Source: Liolophura sinensis
Taxonomy: Eukaryota > Mollusca > Polyplacophora > Chitonida > Chitonidae
Assembly: GCF_032854445.1 (NCBI RefSeq)
Contig: NC_088301.1
Location: 13,634,281 to 13,698,280 of the forward strand
Direction of reading: 5' to 3'
Length of the DNA stretch: 64,000 nt
Each line of letters starts with the position of its first letter. Position 1 is the first letter of the stretch. Below, piece after piece: positions 11,081-21,272 of this stretch. A program made the translations under genes and the position numbers. The notes under the pieces were generated by a model. The model made no database searches. It worked only from the letters and a program-made list of their open reading frames with translations, and was not told the DNA's origin.

Positions 11081-11984
11081 TACTTAAATAGGCACTGGTA
11101 AGAACCTTGAGCCTAGGCATGCGGACAGTTTGATAGCTAATGGTACCTGGGCTCATTTAATCTGTGAATTTGACCTTAATTAATGTTTTCTTTTTATTAA
11201 AGAAAGACGACAACATTTGGTCCAATCTGTAAGGCAAAGTTGGGTGAAATAAAACAACATAAACTCAAACACAATGTCAGTCTTAGTCAATATTCGCATC
11301 ACGCAGAGAAGAAATTTATTTGTAAAGAAATGAATGTTTTTGTGGGGGTTTTTTTGTGGGTTTTTTCTGATAGCATGATTGTCAGTGGCGAATTGCCAAC
11401 CTTATATTTGTGGGGGTATGATACCATCTGGCAGGGGAATAACATTGAATGTCAGCAGGACTGTTGACTGCCGGGTAAGCACTCCGGGGGTACAAGGCTG
11501 ATCAGAGCATTACGTAAATGAGGTGGCCAGACTGCTTCATTACAGTGTTAACTCAACTGTGGGAGAGGGCTGCCTCCGGGGAAAGAGCGTAATGGTGTTA
11601 GAATGACTTTATACGTGCTGGCGGCTGCTCGTTTTACACTCCTCTATGAGAACAACCTACTTCGGCCGGCCGACAGGTGGCCATCCGGGACAGCTGTCAA
11701 TCAAAGTTCCCATGGTATCCAATTGGACGCCAATCGATTTTATTTACTTTCCAATATTTAGTCCCCCGTGCTGAGAGATTGCGGTAAAACATGTCTCGTG
11801 TCGTATTCTGTGTCAGCCCCGACCGCCGTGGGAATAACTCTTGGCGCTGTGCTGTCACATCACAACCCGTACTATAGCTGCTCTTGCCTGGTGGTGATGT
11901 GGAAAAGTTTGGTATAGGACTATATACAATGGCGCAAGACGAATGCGAACTTCGTATGACTGTAACATTACAAATGAACCTCTC
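11081..11984. other. Unique sequence, no identified feature
   Basis: A 75-codon plus frame (11240-11467) and part of a minus frame starting at 12148 have no recognisable domain. No repeat recognised. Confidence 0.4.
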
Positions 11985-12050
11985 TTATTTATTTGGTTCT
12001 TGTTAAACGCCATCCTCAAGAATTTTTCTGGTGGCCAGTCTAAGCACATA
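11985..12050 (-). mobile_element. SINE tail fragment (A/B type)
   Basis: TTATTTATTTGGTTCTTGTT, AACGCCATCCTCAAGAATTT and CTGGTGGCCAG resemble the reversed tail and core edge of SINE-A/B. It is short and diverged. Confidence 0.55.
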
Positions 12051-12622
12051 TGGCTACTGGTCGAATACTCGTAGGATGTTGCATGCACCGAACGGCATGA
12101 TAATTCCTCACCAAAACAATCGTTAACGGAATTCCAAATCTTTCCCAATTCAGTTTATTGATCGATCATTAACAGTAAGCAGAGCCATTAAAGTGGCCAG
12201 CGGATTACCGGCCACTACAGTTCAGACGCCGATAAGAGCCTTAATCAAACAATGTGGCCTGCACGCTTAACATTCGCAATACGGACGGAGCGAGAGAACC
12301 CCGCAACTTGTTGCTGCAACAAGCCAAAATTTAGCCGGCCAAATAACACAACCAATGTTTTGTGGAATCCGTTTTAGAAAACAGCCGCAACTTTTAGTCA
12401 AATACATTCATCACGGTCACATACACGATTGTAAACTATTACAATTAGTACAGTTCTTGAAAGTAAATATGAACAATGCACAGAATCTCAGCTGGTACTC
12501 TGCTTCATGATTCCGCTATGAGCTATCTACTGTTATATTCACTGTGTTTAATAAGATAGCAACGTTGGGTATATGGACAGTTGCATAAAGTCAACTGAGA
12601 CATATATTTTGATTATACACAA
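12051..12622. other. Unique sequence with short palindrome
   Basis: CTTGTTGC-T-GCAACAAG at 12307-12323 is a perfect 8-bp inverted repeat around one base. Patches rich in CCGGCC occur near 12205 and 12345. No gene recognised. Confidence 0.4.
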
Positions 12623-12860
12623 GCATGGTACATGATTTGGATCCTATTTCAATTCATTCCCCTAGCACATTCCTTGCGTCTTTCCGCTATTATTGAAAAC
12701 TTCTGATTGTTACTGTTCGCATGAGCCGTCCTAATTATTTACTTAACATTTTTTTCTTAGATTTTGGGTGGTTTTTAATGGATTGGAAGGCGTTTTGGAA
12801 ATTGGTTTTGCGATTATTGACCAGGGACGTACATTTCTGTTGACCCCTTGTATGACTGCT
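12623..12860 (+). mobile_element. Repeat E, copy 4
   Basis: GCATGGTACATGATTTGG, CCTAGCACATTCCTTGCGTC, TATTGAAAACTTCTGATTG, GGCGTTTTGGAAATTGG and GCGATTATTGACCAGGGACG match the other copies. The 3' end diverges after about 12855, losing the GAATGTCTGTTT word. Confidence 0.8.
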
Positions 12861-12941
12861 GTAGCACCTGCAGGCACACGTTAAAGACTACTTCGTATAA
12901 TGGGTCATGTATAAATGCATTATATGTATAGTTCTTTTGCG

Positions 12942-12943
<2 letters not shown>

Positions 12944-13006
<63 letters not shown>
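12944..13006. repeat. (TA)n microsatellite, 63 bp
   Basis: An uninterrupted run of about 31 TA dinucleotides. The minus-strand frames that cross it translate to long YI runs and are artefacts. Confidence 0.98.
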
Positions 13007-13008
<2 letters not shown>

Positions 13009-13349
13009 TGTTCTGTATACATGTATGCAATTTGAAGTCCAATATTTAACGAGAAATAAACCACACAAATCGTGACAATCTCGAATTTGCTCAAAAGGCC
13101 ATGGCTTGTCCCGACTGTTTTTCCCAGTTGGCCTTAAAAGATAACGGAAGCTATGACGCCTTTGATTAGATGATAGGTTTGGCGGCCTAGATGTCTGGAA
13201 AACCTGTGATGAAGACATCTGACAGTCTTTTTCTTGCTCTTCTCATTCTTTGTTTTTTGTTTTACAACACAAACGTTTCCACAACATGTACGGCAGAAAC
13301 TATTTGCCAAATTTGATGAGATTTGCAATTGCAATGTCGTGTTTGATAA

Positions 13350-13632
13350 ATCCCGTTTATTTTTTTATATTTATTTATTTACATATCTGAAAGGTTTTTA
13401 ACGCTGTGCTCCAGAGTTTTTAGCTTATTTGGCAGGGTCGTGTTTACGGGTGCATGAAGGAAACCTGAGTGCCCTGATTAAACAGCCGACTTTTGGCAAA
13501 CAACTAACAAACCTCTTAACTTAAAGCCCCCAACCAAACCAACGAGAGCTGGATTCGAACACGTAACCTAACGGCCATCAGTCTGACATCTGCAGCGAGC
13601 CAGCACTGTGACCATCTGAACAAGCGAGGTCG
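13350..13632 (-). mobile_element. SINE-B, full-length-looking copy
   Basis: On the minus strand the head starts near GGCGACCTCGCTTGTTCAG, has an A-box-like TGTTCAGATGG and a B box GTGTTCGAATCC, and ends in a TAAATAAATATAAATA tail. Head spacing fits a tRNA-derived Pol III promoter. The body (GGTTTGGTTGGGGGC, AATCAGGGCACTCAGG) differs from SINE-A. Confidence 0.75.
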
Positions 13633-13877
13633 CCTGATTAGTTTCTGCTACAAATGTTATAGATCTCAATGAAAATACATTTCAGGCTGTAACCTTTGAC
13701 AGTTTTTCTCTGGAGTTACTACTGAAGGAATTCTCTCCCCAGATGGCGGTGTTCATAAATAAACATATGCTCCAGCACATATGCTATTCACCAAGATTCT
13801 CCGGAAACTCTTCCCATAACATAACATTAGGTCCTGGTTAAGGCGAGGACATTTAATGTATGAGTACATTTTTGTAA

Positions 13878-14088
13878 TCGTTGATTTTATTATAATTAAT
13901 ATGACCCAAATATTTAGCTTTCACAAAATATCGGCACTTTACCGTTTAGACTCAGTAATAAAGTTCCTAAAATTTATAAAGCTGGCAACATTATAGTTTT
14001 TTTTTCAATTGTTAGAATAATTTTAACAGTATAAATAGTACATTATGATTCTGATATTTAGTGAAAGACAATAGTTTGAGCTATTCTT
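13878..14088 (+). mobile_element. Repeat F, copy 3
   Basis: Collinear with 6756-6988: AATCGTTGATTTTATTATAA, TTTCACAAAATATCGGC, AATAAAGTTCCTAAAATTTA, TATAAATAGTACATTATG, CTGATATTTAGTGAAAG and TAGTTTGAGCTATTCT. Confidence 0.65.
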
Positions 14089-14508
14089 TGATCTGATTCA
14101 CAGAGAATATGGAGAAAAACATATAAACACATTTATAAACCAGATTATTATACAACAGGAGCATAGAGCAGAGTCATGTTTAAGGACTACCGGATATTTA
14201 AGGCGACCGGATGTTTGACCGACAAGTCTGTTTCCGGTGTATTGATTCCGTAGACCTGTCAGGCATGATCGTAAACTTAGGGAGGACAAAGTCTGAAAAG
14301 CAGTCGTCAGTTTGCGAGAAGAAATGTATACGCGAAATAAAGCATAAATTACGTGATACGCGCGTGTATCTGGCTCCTCCATGCATCCTCGGTCTACTAA
14401 AATCATTCCTTGATATATAACATGACATGCCGAAAAAATAATGTTAGCTCCAGAAAAATATGGATAGCTTTCCTCGCTCACTGGGTTCGTAGTTTTGTAA
14501 ATCCGGAT
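14089..14508. other. Unique sequence with overlapping open frames
   Basis: A 127-codon minus frame (14098-14481) overlaps a 76-codon minus and a 69-codon plus frame. None shows a known domain. The longest has hydrophobic stretches near its C-terminus but no supporting exon or promoter signal. Confidence 0.4.
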
Positions 14509-14536
14509 TATATATATATATATATATATATATATA
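14509..14536. repeat. (TA)14 microsatellite
   Basis: An uninterrupted TA run of about 28 bp. Confidence 0.95.
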
Positions 14537-14899
14537 GCTTTCTGTAGTGAGGTGACCTTTGTTTCTGCTACATATCATCTAATATATACTACTTCTGCTG
14601 TGATGTGGAAATATTAACAGTGAAGCACACGTGATGGTCATTGTCAGAGATTCCCAATTATGGCGTTCTCATCGAAAGGTTGAACTGACCATAGCTCCTG
14701 AAAACACGATTTATCCGCAAATTGGTACTCTTTTCGGGTTTCCCTTTTCCATTTTGAGGTCAAATCTTTACACCCAATTAGCCATAGGCGTCGGAACACA
14801 CATTCGTATGTCATTCGTTAACCAAACACGTCGTTCCAGTCATCGCAAGGCCAGTTCTCAAAACAACTTTCAATACAAACCACAAAAGAACCCAAATCT

Positions 14900-15046
14900 C
14901 TAAGAAGTCAATTCAACAACAACTACCAAGGAATCTAACAAGATAAATAAAGTATGAAATTTAGAAGGTTCATGCAAGAGAAACAGTCAAACAGTTTTTC
15001 AGTGATGTTGGAAAGACATAAGGAATGTTCTGCGTGAATAGATAAA
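14900..15046 (-). mobile_element. Repeat E, copy 6 (partial, minus strand)
   Basis: The reverse complement reads TTCACGCAGAACATTCCTTA, GTCTTTCCAACATC, GAAAAACTGTTTGACTG, TTTCTCTTGCATGA, TTCATACTTTATTT and TTCCTTGGTAGTTG, in the order of the other copies. The 3' half is missing. Confidence 0.7.
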
Positions 15047-15944
15047 GTCACTTTCAGGGGAATCATTAGAACAGAACCCGACGCCAGTAGTTGTGCTGCT
15101 GTCAAGGTGTAACCTACAAATTACAAAACAAAGTCAATTATCGTATGTTTTCGACACATCTATTTCCGAAATCTAAGAAATGGTCCGCGTGGACAAAACC
15201 TCTCGGTCAGCACCTTTCTGACAATGAGGCGTAAAAATGTCATCAACACAACATTGGTCCGTCTCGGCTGGAATGCTTGGGGTAAGTGTTTTCTGGACCG
15301 TATTATTTACCAGGCTGATCTATCAGTTAGCGCATTGTCGATTTCAGGTCATTTAACGTGGCGGCCCTAAGGTCGACGTTCCATTAGCCTTGTCCACTTC
15401 ATAGAGCTCAGTTGAGCGGAAATCAAAGTCTCCTCATTTTTCACCACCGGTCACATTTTAAACGCGCCAAACGTTCCTATGGTAACGTTGATAGGAGCTG
15501 ATTTAAAGGGTCCTCGAAAATGTCCCAACAGAAACCGGTCTTCGTGGCTCGGGTTACGTGCTGTAGGGAGCATGAAAACTGTACAGACCAAAATTCAACA
15601 GGTTATGACGCCGGATAAAACACTCTTGACTAAATCAGTGTGAAAATGAAATGTGGAGCCTTGAGTCTGCATTGGAACATTGGAACATTGGAACAATTTG
15701 GTTAAATCACCGTTGTAACAGGAGTAACATGTATGCAACGGAACATTTTTAAAATGTCCAACATAATTCTGTTTGTTTGCTTGCTTGGTGTTTAAAGTGA
15801 CATTCAACATTATTTGGGTTTTAGTGATAATACTAATTCTGATTATTATTATAATGCTTTCATTTAGACAAAAAGGTTCATATGAAGGATTTGCAATATA
15901 AGTAAGAGAAACGACAAAAAAGGGTCACGAGCACACAAGTTCCG
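15047..15944. other. Unique sequence, no identified feature
   Basis: A local direct repeat (TTGGAACAT three times at 15671-15690) is the only pattern. A 71-codon minus frame at 15595-15810 is unrecognised. Confidence 0.4.
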
Positions 15945-16262
15945 AGTGAGTGAGTGAGTAAATGCTTGGGGTTTAACGTCGTACTTAATAATTTTTCAGT
16001 CATATGACGACGAAGTTCTTAGAATGCATGTAATGTGCCTCCTTGTTGCAGGACGGATTTCCACCGCTCTTTATCTAGTGCTGCTTCACTGAGACGACTT
16101 ACCGAAGGCAAGTAAGCCACCCCACCCGAGCCATTATACTGATACGTGTCAACCAGTCGTTGTACGGCAAGCGAGGAAGTTATAACTTCCTCTTTTAAGG
16201 TCTTAGGTGTGACCCGACCCAGGATTGATCCTGCATCTATCACCTCCCGAGACATACTGTTG
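15945..16262 (-). mobile_element. SINE-C, long copy (minus strand)
   Basis: On the plus strand it begins with the reversed tail (GAGTGAGTGAGTGAG, then GCTTGGGGTTTAACGTCGTA, TTTTTCAGTCATATGACGAC). The body follows (GTGCCTCCTTGTTGCAGGAC, CTGCTTCACTGAGACGAC, GAGCCATTATACTGATACG, CGAGGAAGTTATAACTTCC), then the head end (GTGTGACCCGACCCAGGATT, GATCCTGCATC). The 92-codon frame 16019-16297 (minus) is the SINE body translated. Confidence 0.92.
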
Positions 16263-16321
16263 AAATTGTAAACTTTATCTTTATTTGATGCAGGCAAACT
16301 TTTGATACAACTATATATTTA

Positions 16322-16372
16322 TATAAGTCTTAGGTGTGACCCAACCCAGGATTGACCCTGGATCTGCCCCCG
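16322..16372 (-). mobile_element. SINE-C head fragment
   Basis: AAGTCTTAGGTGTGACCCAA and CCAGGATTGACCCTGGATCT repeat the head end of the copy just upstream, 60 bp away. It is followed by a C-run and A-run (16370-16391). It is either a second truncated insertion or a local duplication. Confidence 0.75.
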
Positions 16373-16391
16373 CCCCCCCCCCCAAAAAAAA

Positions 16392-17241
16392 GCGGAAAAC
16401 CAGCTTTTCTTAGGAACCAGGAAAACCATCAGTTATATCTAACCCAAATAATTTAGCAATAATTTATTATTGTATGCGTCTCTTTGTGTAATATCCAAAT
16501 ATCTGTAATGCTACCTCACTAAAATGCCTTATCGAGGACGCCAAGCTTGACACCCTACACAATCACAATAGACAACAAGCAAGCACTTCCTTGGGATGAT
16601 TAACCTAGATCCTGGGATGTAGCCAGCAGTCAATCAAAACGCTGTCTTGGCGTATGGCACAAGGCACACTGCACATTCAGGCTGCAGTAGAAGGACCCGT
16701 TTCAAACATGACACCACGGTTTGTGTCCAGTACACACAATTACTTATGAACGTAAAGACGAATTGACGAGTAAGAATGTTAACATATGGTGAACGATTAT
16801 AATACATCCTTACGTAAATACATGTAAGTAATAGAAAAACACTCCAAATCAGTTTTCACTACATACATGAACGTGCCAAAAAGATGAGTGGTGTCAGTTT
16901 GTTAAAAAGAAACTATATCTGATAAAAATGAGCAAAAGCAGTGTGACACGAGCGCAGTGTAGAAATCCAACAGGTGTGCTCTACAACAAGAACCTGAGTG
17001 CTTATTAGGAAGATAAGGTCGAGCATATATTATATCGTCGCCCTATCGCTGCCTACGATCGCAATATCCGATGTCAACAAGAACTGCTTCCGTGTATAAT
17101 GACACGGTCTTGTTGTGATGACAATCGCACCGCCTCCGGCAATCTTTTTCCATATTGATCACGTGATTATGTCTAAACCTTAAGCAATCTCTTTGGCTTG
17201 ACTATTTGTAGGGAACCCTCTTGACATTTCTGCCAGAAAAG
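16392..17241. other. Unique sequence, no identified feature
   Basis: No open frame, repeat or RNA recognised. Confidence 0.4.
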
Positions 17242-17289
17242 GTAGAGGAGGAGGGGAAGGAGAAGGGGGGACGGGAGAAGGGGAATGGG
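17242..17289 (+). other. Purine tract with G-quadruplex potential
   Basis: A nearly pure A/G tract. From 17265 the G runs are GGGGGG, GGG, GGGG and GGG with loops of 2, 4 and 3 bases, which satisfies the usual four-run quadruplex pattern. It lies about 350 bp from the CTCF-like motif at 17637. A second G-rich patch (GGGTGGGGGATGGGGGG, near 17549) lies closer. Confidence 0.65.
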
Positions 17290-17636
17290 TGATGTGTTGC
17301 TTCCATGCTGACATCTTATCGGACCAACGGAACAAGGATGTCAAATGACAGCACAAAACATTACCGGTATAGTGCTCTCCTGATCAGATCAAAATCCAAC
17401 GGACACTATGTCACCGAGGATCGATGTAGCCGCTCTTTCGGCAAAACACGTCTCCTGTTTTCATGAAGCTGCCGACCACGCGTGGTTTTCCAAATTAATC
17501 GTGGCGTCATGAAAAATAGACCTGTTTGGAATTACCTTTCGGTTAAGGAGGGTGGGGGATGGGGGGCACCGAATCCCCTGGCACCGAAGATTAATTCAGC
17601 ATTCCGCCGACACCACGGCCTAATGGCGGATCGCCG

Positions 17637-17654
17637 TTAGCGCCCCCTGGAGGC
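17637..17654 (-). promoter_or_regulatory. CTCF-like binding motif
   Basis: The minus strand reads GCCTCCAGGGGGCGCTAA. This differs at one position from the strong bilaterian CTCF core CCACCAGGGGGCGCTA. CTCF is an eleven-zinc-finger insulator and looping protein whose core motif is conserved between insects and vertebrates; that the host species' CTCF reads the same motif is inferred. The site lies in unique sequence outside any repeat I recognise, and 70-90 bp from a G-rich patch. Confidence 0.5.
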
Positions 17655-18079
17655 GTTCTTATACACACATAGCCGATCTAAAACATGAATACAAACTGGC
17701 AATATTAAGGCGGACGCGCGGACCAGCTGGATGTAGACCACCTACCCCCACCACCCACCTACCAAGTTCTCTGATATTAACCTGCCCTGTAGATCAGAAT
17801 AATCACTGCCATCCACCCACCAGATCCCCTGGATCATAGGGTTAATGTCTGCCCCTGGGACTAGAGGTGGAATAGAGTGGTTTGTCAGAGGGAATATACC
17901 CAGCCTCGTACAAGATAACCGTAACACACACACACATAACTGATAACAGTACGGTATGCAGCGCCGAAATGTGAAGTAGATCATGCAGTCCGAAATAAGG
18001 ATATGCCATCCACCTTGAAATAGTGTACTTACACCTTAGATTGACTGATAGATCTACAGTTTACAGTTTTACAGTTCTC
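17655..18079. other. Unique sequence, includes a weak hairpin
   Basis: ATTAACC (17779) can pair with GGTTAAT (17840), with CCCT/AGGG and GATC/GATC pairs inside. A short AC run occurs near 17928. The 80-codon minus frame 17742-17984 is unrecognised. Confidence 0.35.
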
Positions 18080-18255
18080 ATTAGTGTTTAACCCCATACT
18101 GAATAGGTTTTCACTGATATGACGGACCTATGAGCAAAGTCTGTAATGCACCGCACTTTGCGGGGAACCAGTTCACTGTACTCATGACCTAAAGCGTCAG
18201 CCGACGAAACGACAGCTGAATTCGATATCACGACCTCCTTGGCCGAAGGCTGATT
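18080..18255 (-). mobile_element. Diverged SINE with C/D-type tail
   Basis: The reversed tail reads GTGTTTAACCCCATACTGAA then GTTTTCACTGATATGACGGA, similar to SINE-C/D. The far end, GCTGAATTCGATATCACGAC followed by CTCCTTGGCCGAAGG, resembles a reversed tRNA-like B box and acceptor region. The body does not match C or D. It could be an additional family. Confidence 0.55.
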
Positions 18256-19639
18256 GTTCGTAATGAGCCAGCAATATGACACAAACCAAATAGCACATTT
18301 ATCACAACCATGACCAAAAAATAAAATAAAAATAGGCATAAGCCTTTTCTACAGCTCATCATATGCAAAATCAGGAGAATTCATAGAAGAATAATGCTTT
18401 GCTTGTATGCACGTTTTACCCTGCAGGCAAGAGTGTTTGGCTTAAACGAGGATTGCAGGTATTATAGAAGCTGAAAACAAGAAACTTTACCAACTGCAAG
18501 AATGATTTCCCTGGCCTACAGCCGCTTTAGAGCCAGCTAGAGCTGGATTCGACCATATAAGGCCTAATTCAACCAGATTTAATGCTTTCTATCGCTTAAC
18601 AACACCACTCGAGCTTTCACGTCTCCCGTATATCTATGCTGAAGGTCAAGAGTTCCTGATACTGCGCATTAGTTGACGAGATCATATGATTTTGTCTGTT
18701 TTATTTGAAATCGCAACGCAAATTACTGGCTGTAGTAGGATAAATTAGCACTTTATGTCTTTCATTGATCAAGCTATTGAGTTGTGTTAGGCCTATACTG
18801 AATGACAAAGTGAAGTATTCATTACTCAGTATTTAGAGATCAGTGTTGGGTAGGTATGGATGGGGTATTCATAAAGAGAGATGAGACTTGTATCTAGTAC
18901 ATTATGATTGGTTGACTGACTGCCTAAATCGTTGTCACCTAATACACTGTGCAGCTGATTGGCAGACAGCATGAAAGGTCAAAGTGTTTGAAGACCATAA
19001 CAAATAATGGCACGACTACATTACGGAGGATATTCAAAGAAATTTACTGGGAAGGGGAAAGCTGATAAATTTGGCTACCTTCGTCTAAGGCGGTCATAAA
19101 TCTCGTAATCCCACGCGAGAAAATGAAGTATCTGATCAAAGATGGCCGTTCAGTTTCGCTATAGTTCAATCGCTTGAGTATTCGATGGCATCCAGTGAAT
19201 GGCGTGAGCGATGCTGCAATCTCATTGACGTGCATGGCATCATGGTAATAAACGTCACGGCATGCCGAAGGTTAGAGGAACCGGAAACAAACGAGCGAAT
19301 GCAAGCAGCAAAGATACTGAAAACCATCTGGGAATCAATAATCAACAGAAAGAAAGCCAAGGATATGAAATCAACACCTGTACTACAGAAACTGATCTTC
19401 AGTATCTGGAGTGTAAAAAGACTTAACGCACAGGGGATACCCGTAAAACTCCCTTAACCAAAGCGGTCTATATCCTGCCCTACTAAAATGTATTATCCAG
19501 TGTGACGTGTGAAAAGAGCTCATTAAACGCCATCCAACATGAAAGAAAGCGCTCCAGAGCTATTTACTGTTTCCTTCTTTCCCGTTGTACATCACACTTT
19601 TCGGTGTTCCGAAATGGAGATCGAGAAGAAGCATATCTA
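18256..19639. other. Unique sequence, weak SINE relic near 18540
   Basis: GAGCTGGATTCGACC at 18541-18555 resembles the reversed B box of SINE-B with nothing else preserved. A 90-codon plus frame at 19185-19457 overlaps minus frames of similar length and has no known domain, though its codons 20-60 look charged and helical. Confidence 0.35.
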
Positions 19640-19900
19640 AAACGTGGAAGGGTAATGCACCTCTTTGAGAACGACATAAATCCTACCTCTTTGTTAAAGA
19701 CGGAAGAAGTCAACCTCTTTGGAAGAAAGAGAAAAGATAAATGGCTTTGGAAATGATGGAATAAAGTTTAACGTGTTAAAAAACGGAGGAAGAAAAAGTC
19801 CACCTTTTCAAAAAAAATAGGTGAAAAAAAACAGACCCACCTCTTTGAAAATGGAGAAAGAAAAGATCCAAATCTCTAGTAAAAAAGAAAAAGGAATCAT
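19640..19900. repeat. Degenerate tandem repeat, ~35-60 bp spacing
   Basis: The words CACCTCTTTGAGAACG, CTACCTCTTTGTTAAAG, CAACCTCTTTGGAAG, CCACCTTTTCAAAA and CACCTCTTTGAAAATGG, each followed by a purine-rich GGAGAAAGAAAAG segment, recur irregularly. This is an old, decayed minisatellite. The plus frame 19502-19756 runs through part of it. Confidence 0.55.
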
Positions 19901-20014
19901 AAAAATATTGTTTTCTTTGTGATAAAATAACGACAAAATCCCTTCTTGATTCTAATTCTCCAGCTCTGCCACGTCTAAAGAAAACCGATTACGTACATCA
20001 ACTCATGTATGCTA

Positions 20015-20066
20015 GGAATTTTACGTCGCAGTTAACAATTTTTCAGTGATATGACGACGAAGAGTC
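20015..20066 (-). mobile_element. SINE-C/D tail fragment
   Basis: ATTTTACGTCGCAGTTAACA then ATTTTTCAGTGATATGACGA is the reversed tail. There is no body downstream. Confidence 0.75.
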
Positions 20067-21139
20067 AATAAGTGTGTGTATATATATACAGTGTCTCCTT
20101 TCGACAAGGCGAGCCCATGTCAAGTATGTATATACATCGCAATTTATTTCGCGTGTACAGTCAAATAAGAAACCAAACCGGAAATACATGTTTGTAACAA
20201 TATGTTAATGACACCACAGCTTCAGTACACTGAATGAACTGTATGCTCAAATGTGTGTATCAAAGGTAAGAGACGATGACGCAGTAAAACGCTTCACACC
20301 AGGGTGTGAACAAGTAAGCAGCTGCACAAATGCTTAACAATAATTAACAACGAGAGTACGCTGACTAAAGGCTAGATAGGAACAATGTTTGGAGTAAACA
20401 CGAAACATTCTCCGTGATGGCTTGTCCATGATCTCATTTTCACGTCATGACCATTGGTTAAAACCTTCCATACGTGCACAGTGAAAGAAACAGATCGCTT
20501 CACCGATTTGGGGTGATCCAAATTATTACACTCTAAAACCTAATCTGTTACATTGATGGAAACCTGTGTGTTTCTTAATTTTTTTTTATCACTACAAAGA
20601 ATTATGTTATATATGTTATACATTCAAACAGAATACTTTTGTCGGTGTAACAGGGTATCTGCCAATAACACAACCGTATGTTGCAGTAACATAATCTATT
20701 CTAGCATCAGTCAAAAAACATAATATCAGGCAAAACTAACATCTTTCAACATGGCGTAAAATGGTCCTTATATGCTTCATACGACATAGTAAAACGTTAT
20801 CAAGTGTCCTCAGAAAACGGTGGTGTAACTTTACCACATATCTTTTCCAGAAAGCAATTTTGACTGATAAACAAACAATTAAATAATCTGGTCAAGTCAT
20901 AAAGCTGACCACTGAAATGTAACATTAAACGCGGTTGTCAATCCCAATCATGCTAATTAAGTAAATAAGTCAAAACCTGGCCGGTAAATTCGATCTCTGG
21001 ATTATACCGTAATATGAATAACTCGTCCTCAAATGAAATGACGTAACCACAGATGTCCGTTGTTTGAAATAGAAGAGGTATGGCGCTGGCACCGTGGTCG
21101 GTGACGAACCTGCGTGGCAAACGGCAGTTATACCAAGAC
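20067..21139. other. Unique AT-rich sequence, no identified feature
   Basis: No open frame long enough to consider, no repeat recognised. Confidence 0.4.
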
Positions 21140-21272
21140 CAGGGGGCTGTTTCTCAAAGGCTCGTAATGTTACGTTGTCCTAATCACCATGACGTCGCAT
21201 ACTGACGTTATATGCCGCTTTGGTATTTACGACCGGCACAACGTTACGACCCCTTTGAGAAACAGCCCCCAG
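21140..21272. mobile_element. Palindromic MITE-like element (MITE-2), 133 bp
   Basis: The left end CAGGGGGCTGTTTCTCAAAG is matched by the reverse complement of the right end, CTGGGGGCTGTTTCTCAAAG, with one mismatch in 20. The inverted match continues through TCGTAATGTTACGTTG on the left and CAACGTTACGACC on the right. A short middle separates the arms. It is well preserved, which suggests a relatively recent insertion, but I see no clear TSD. The 73-codon frame 21212-21433 crosses its right arm and is not a gene. Confidence 0.85.

Noticed and set aside
16019-16297. 92-codon minus frame with a plausible-looking C-terminus
   Set aside because: It coincides with a SINE-C body; similar peptides arise from the copy at 50161-50635.
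10305-17570. Similarity between the C-rich patch near 10315 and the G-rich patch near 17549 (reverse complements over TGGGGGATGGGGGG)
   Set aside because: Similarity is confined to the low-complexity core; flanks do not align.
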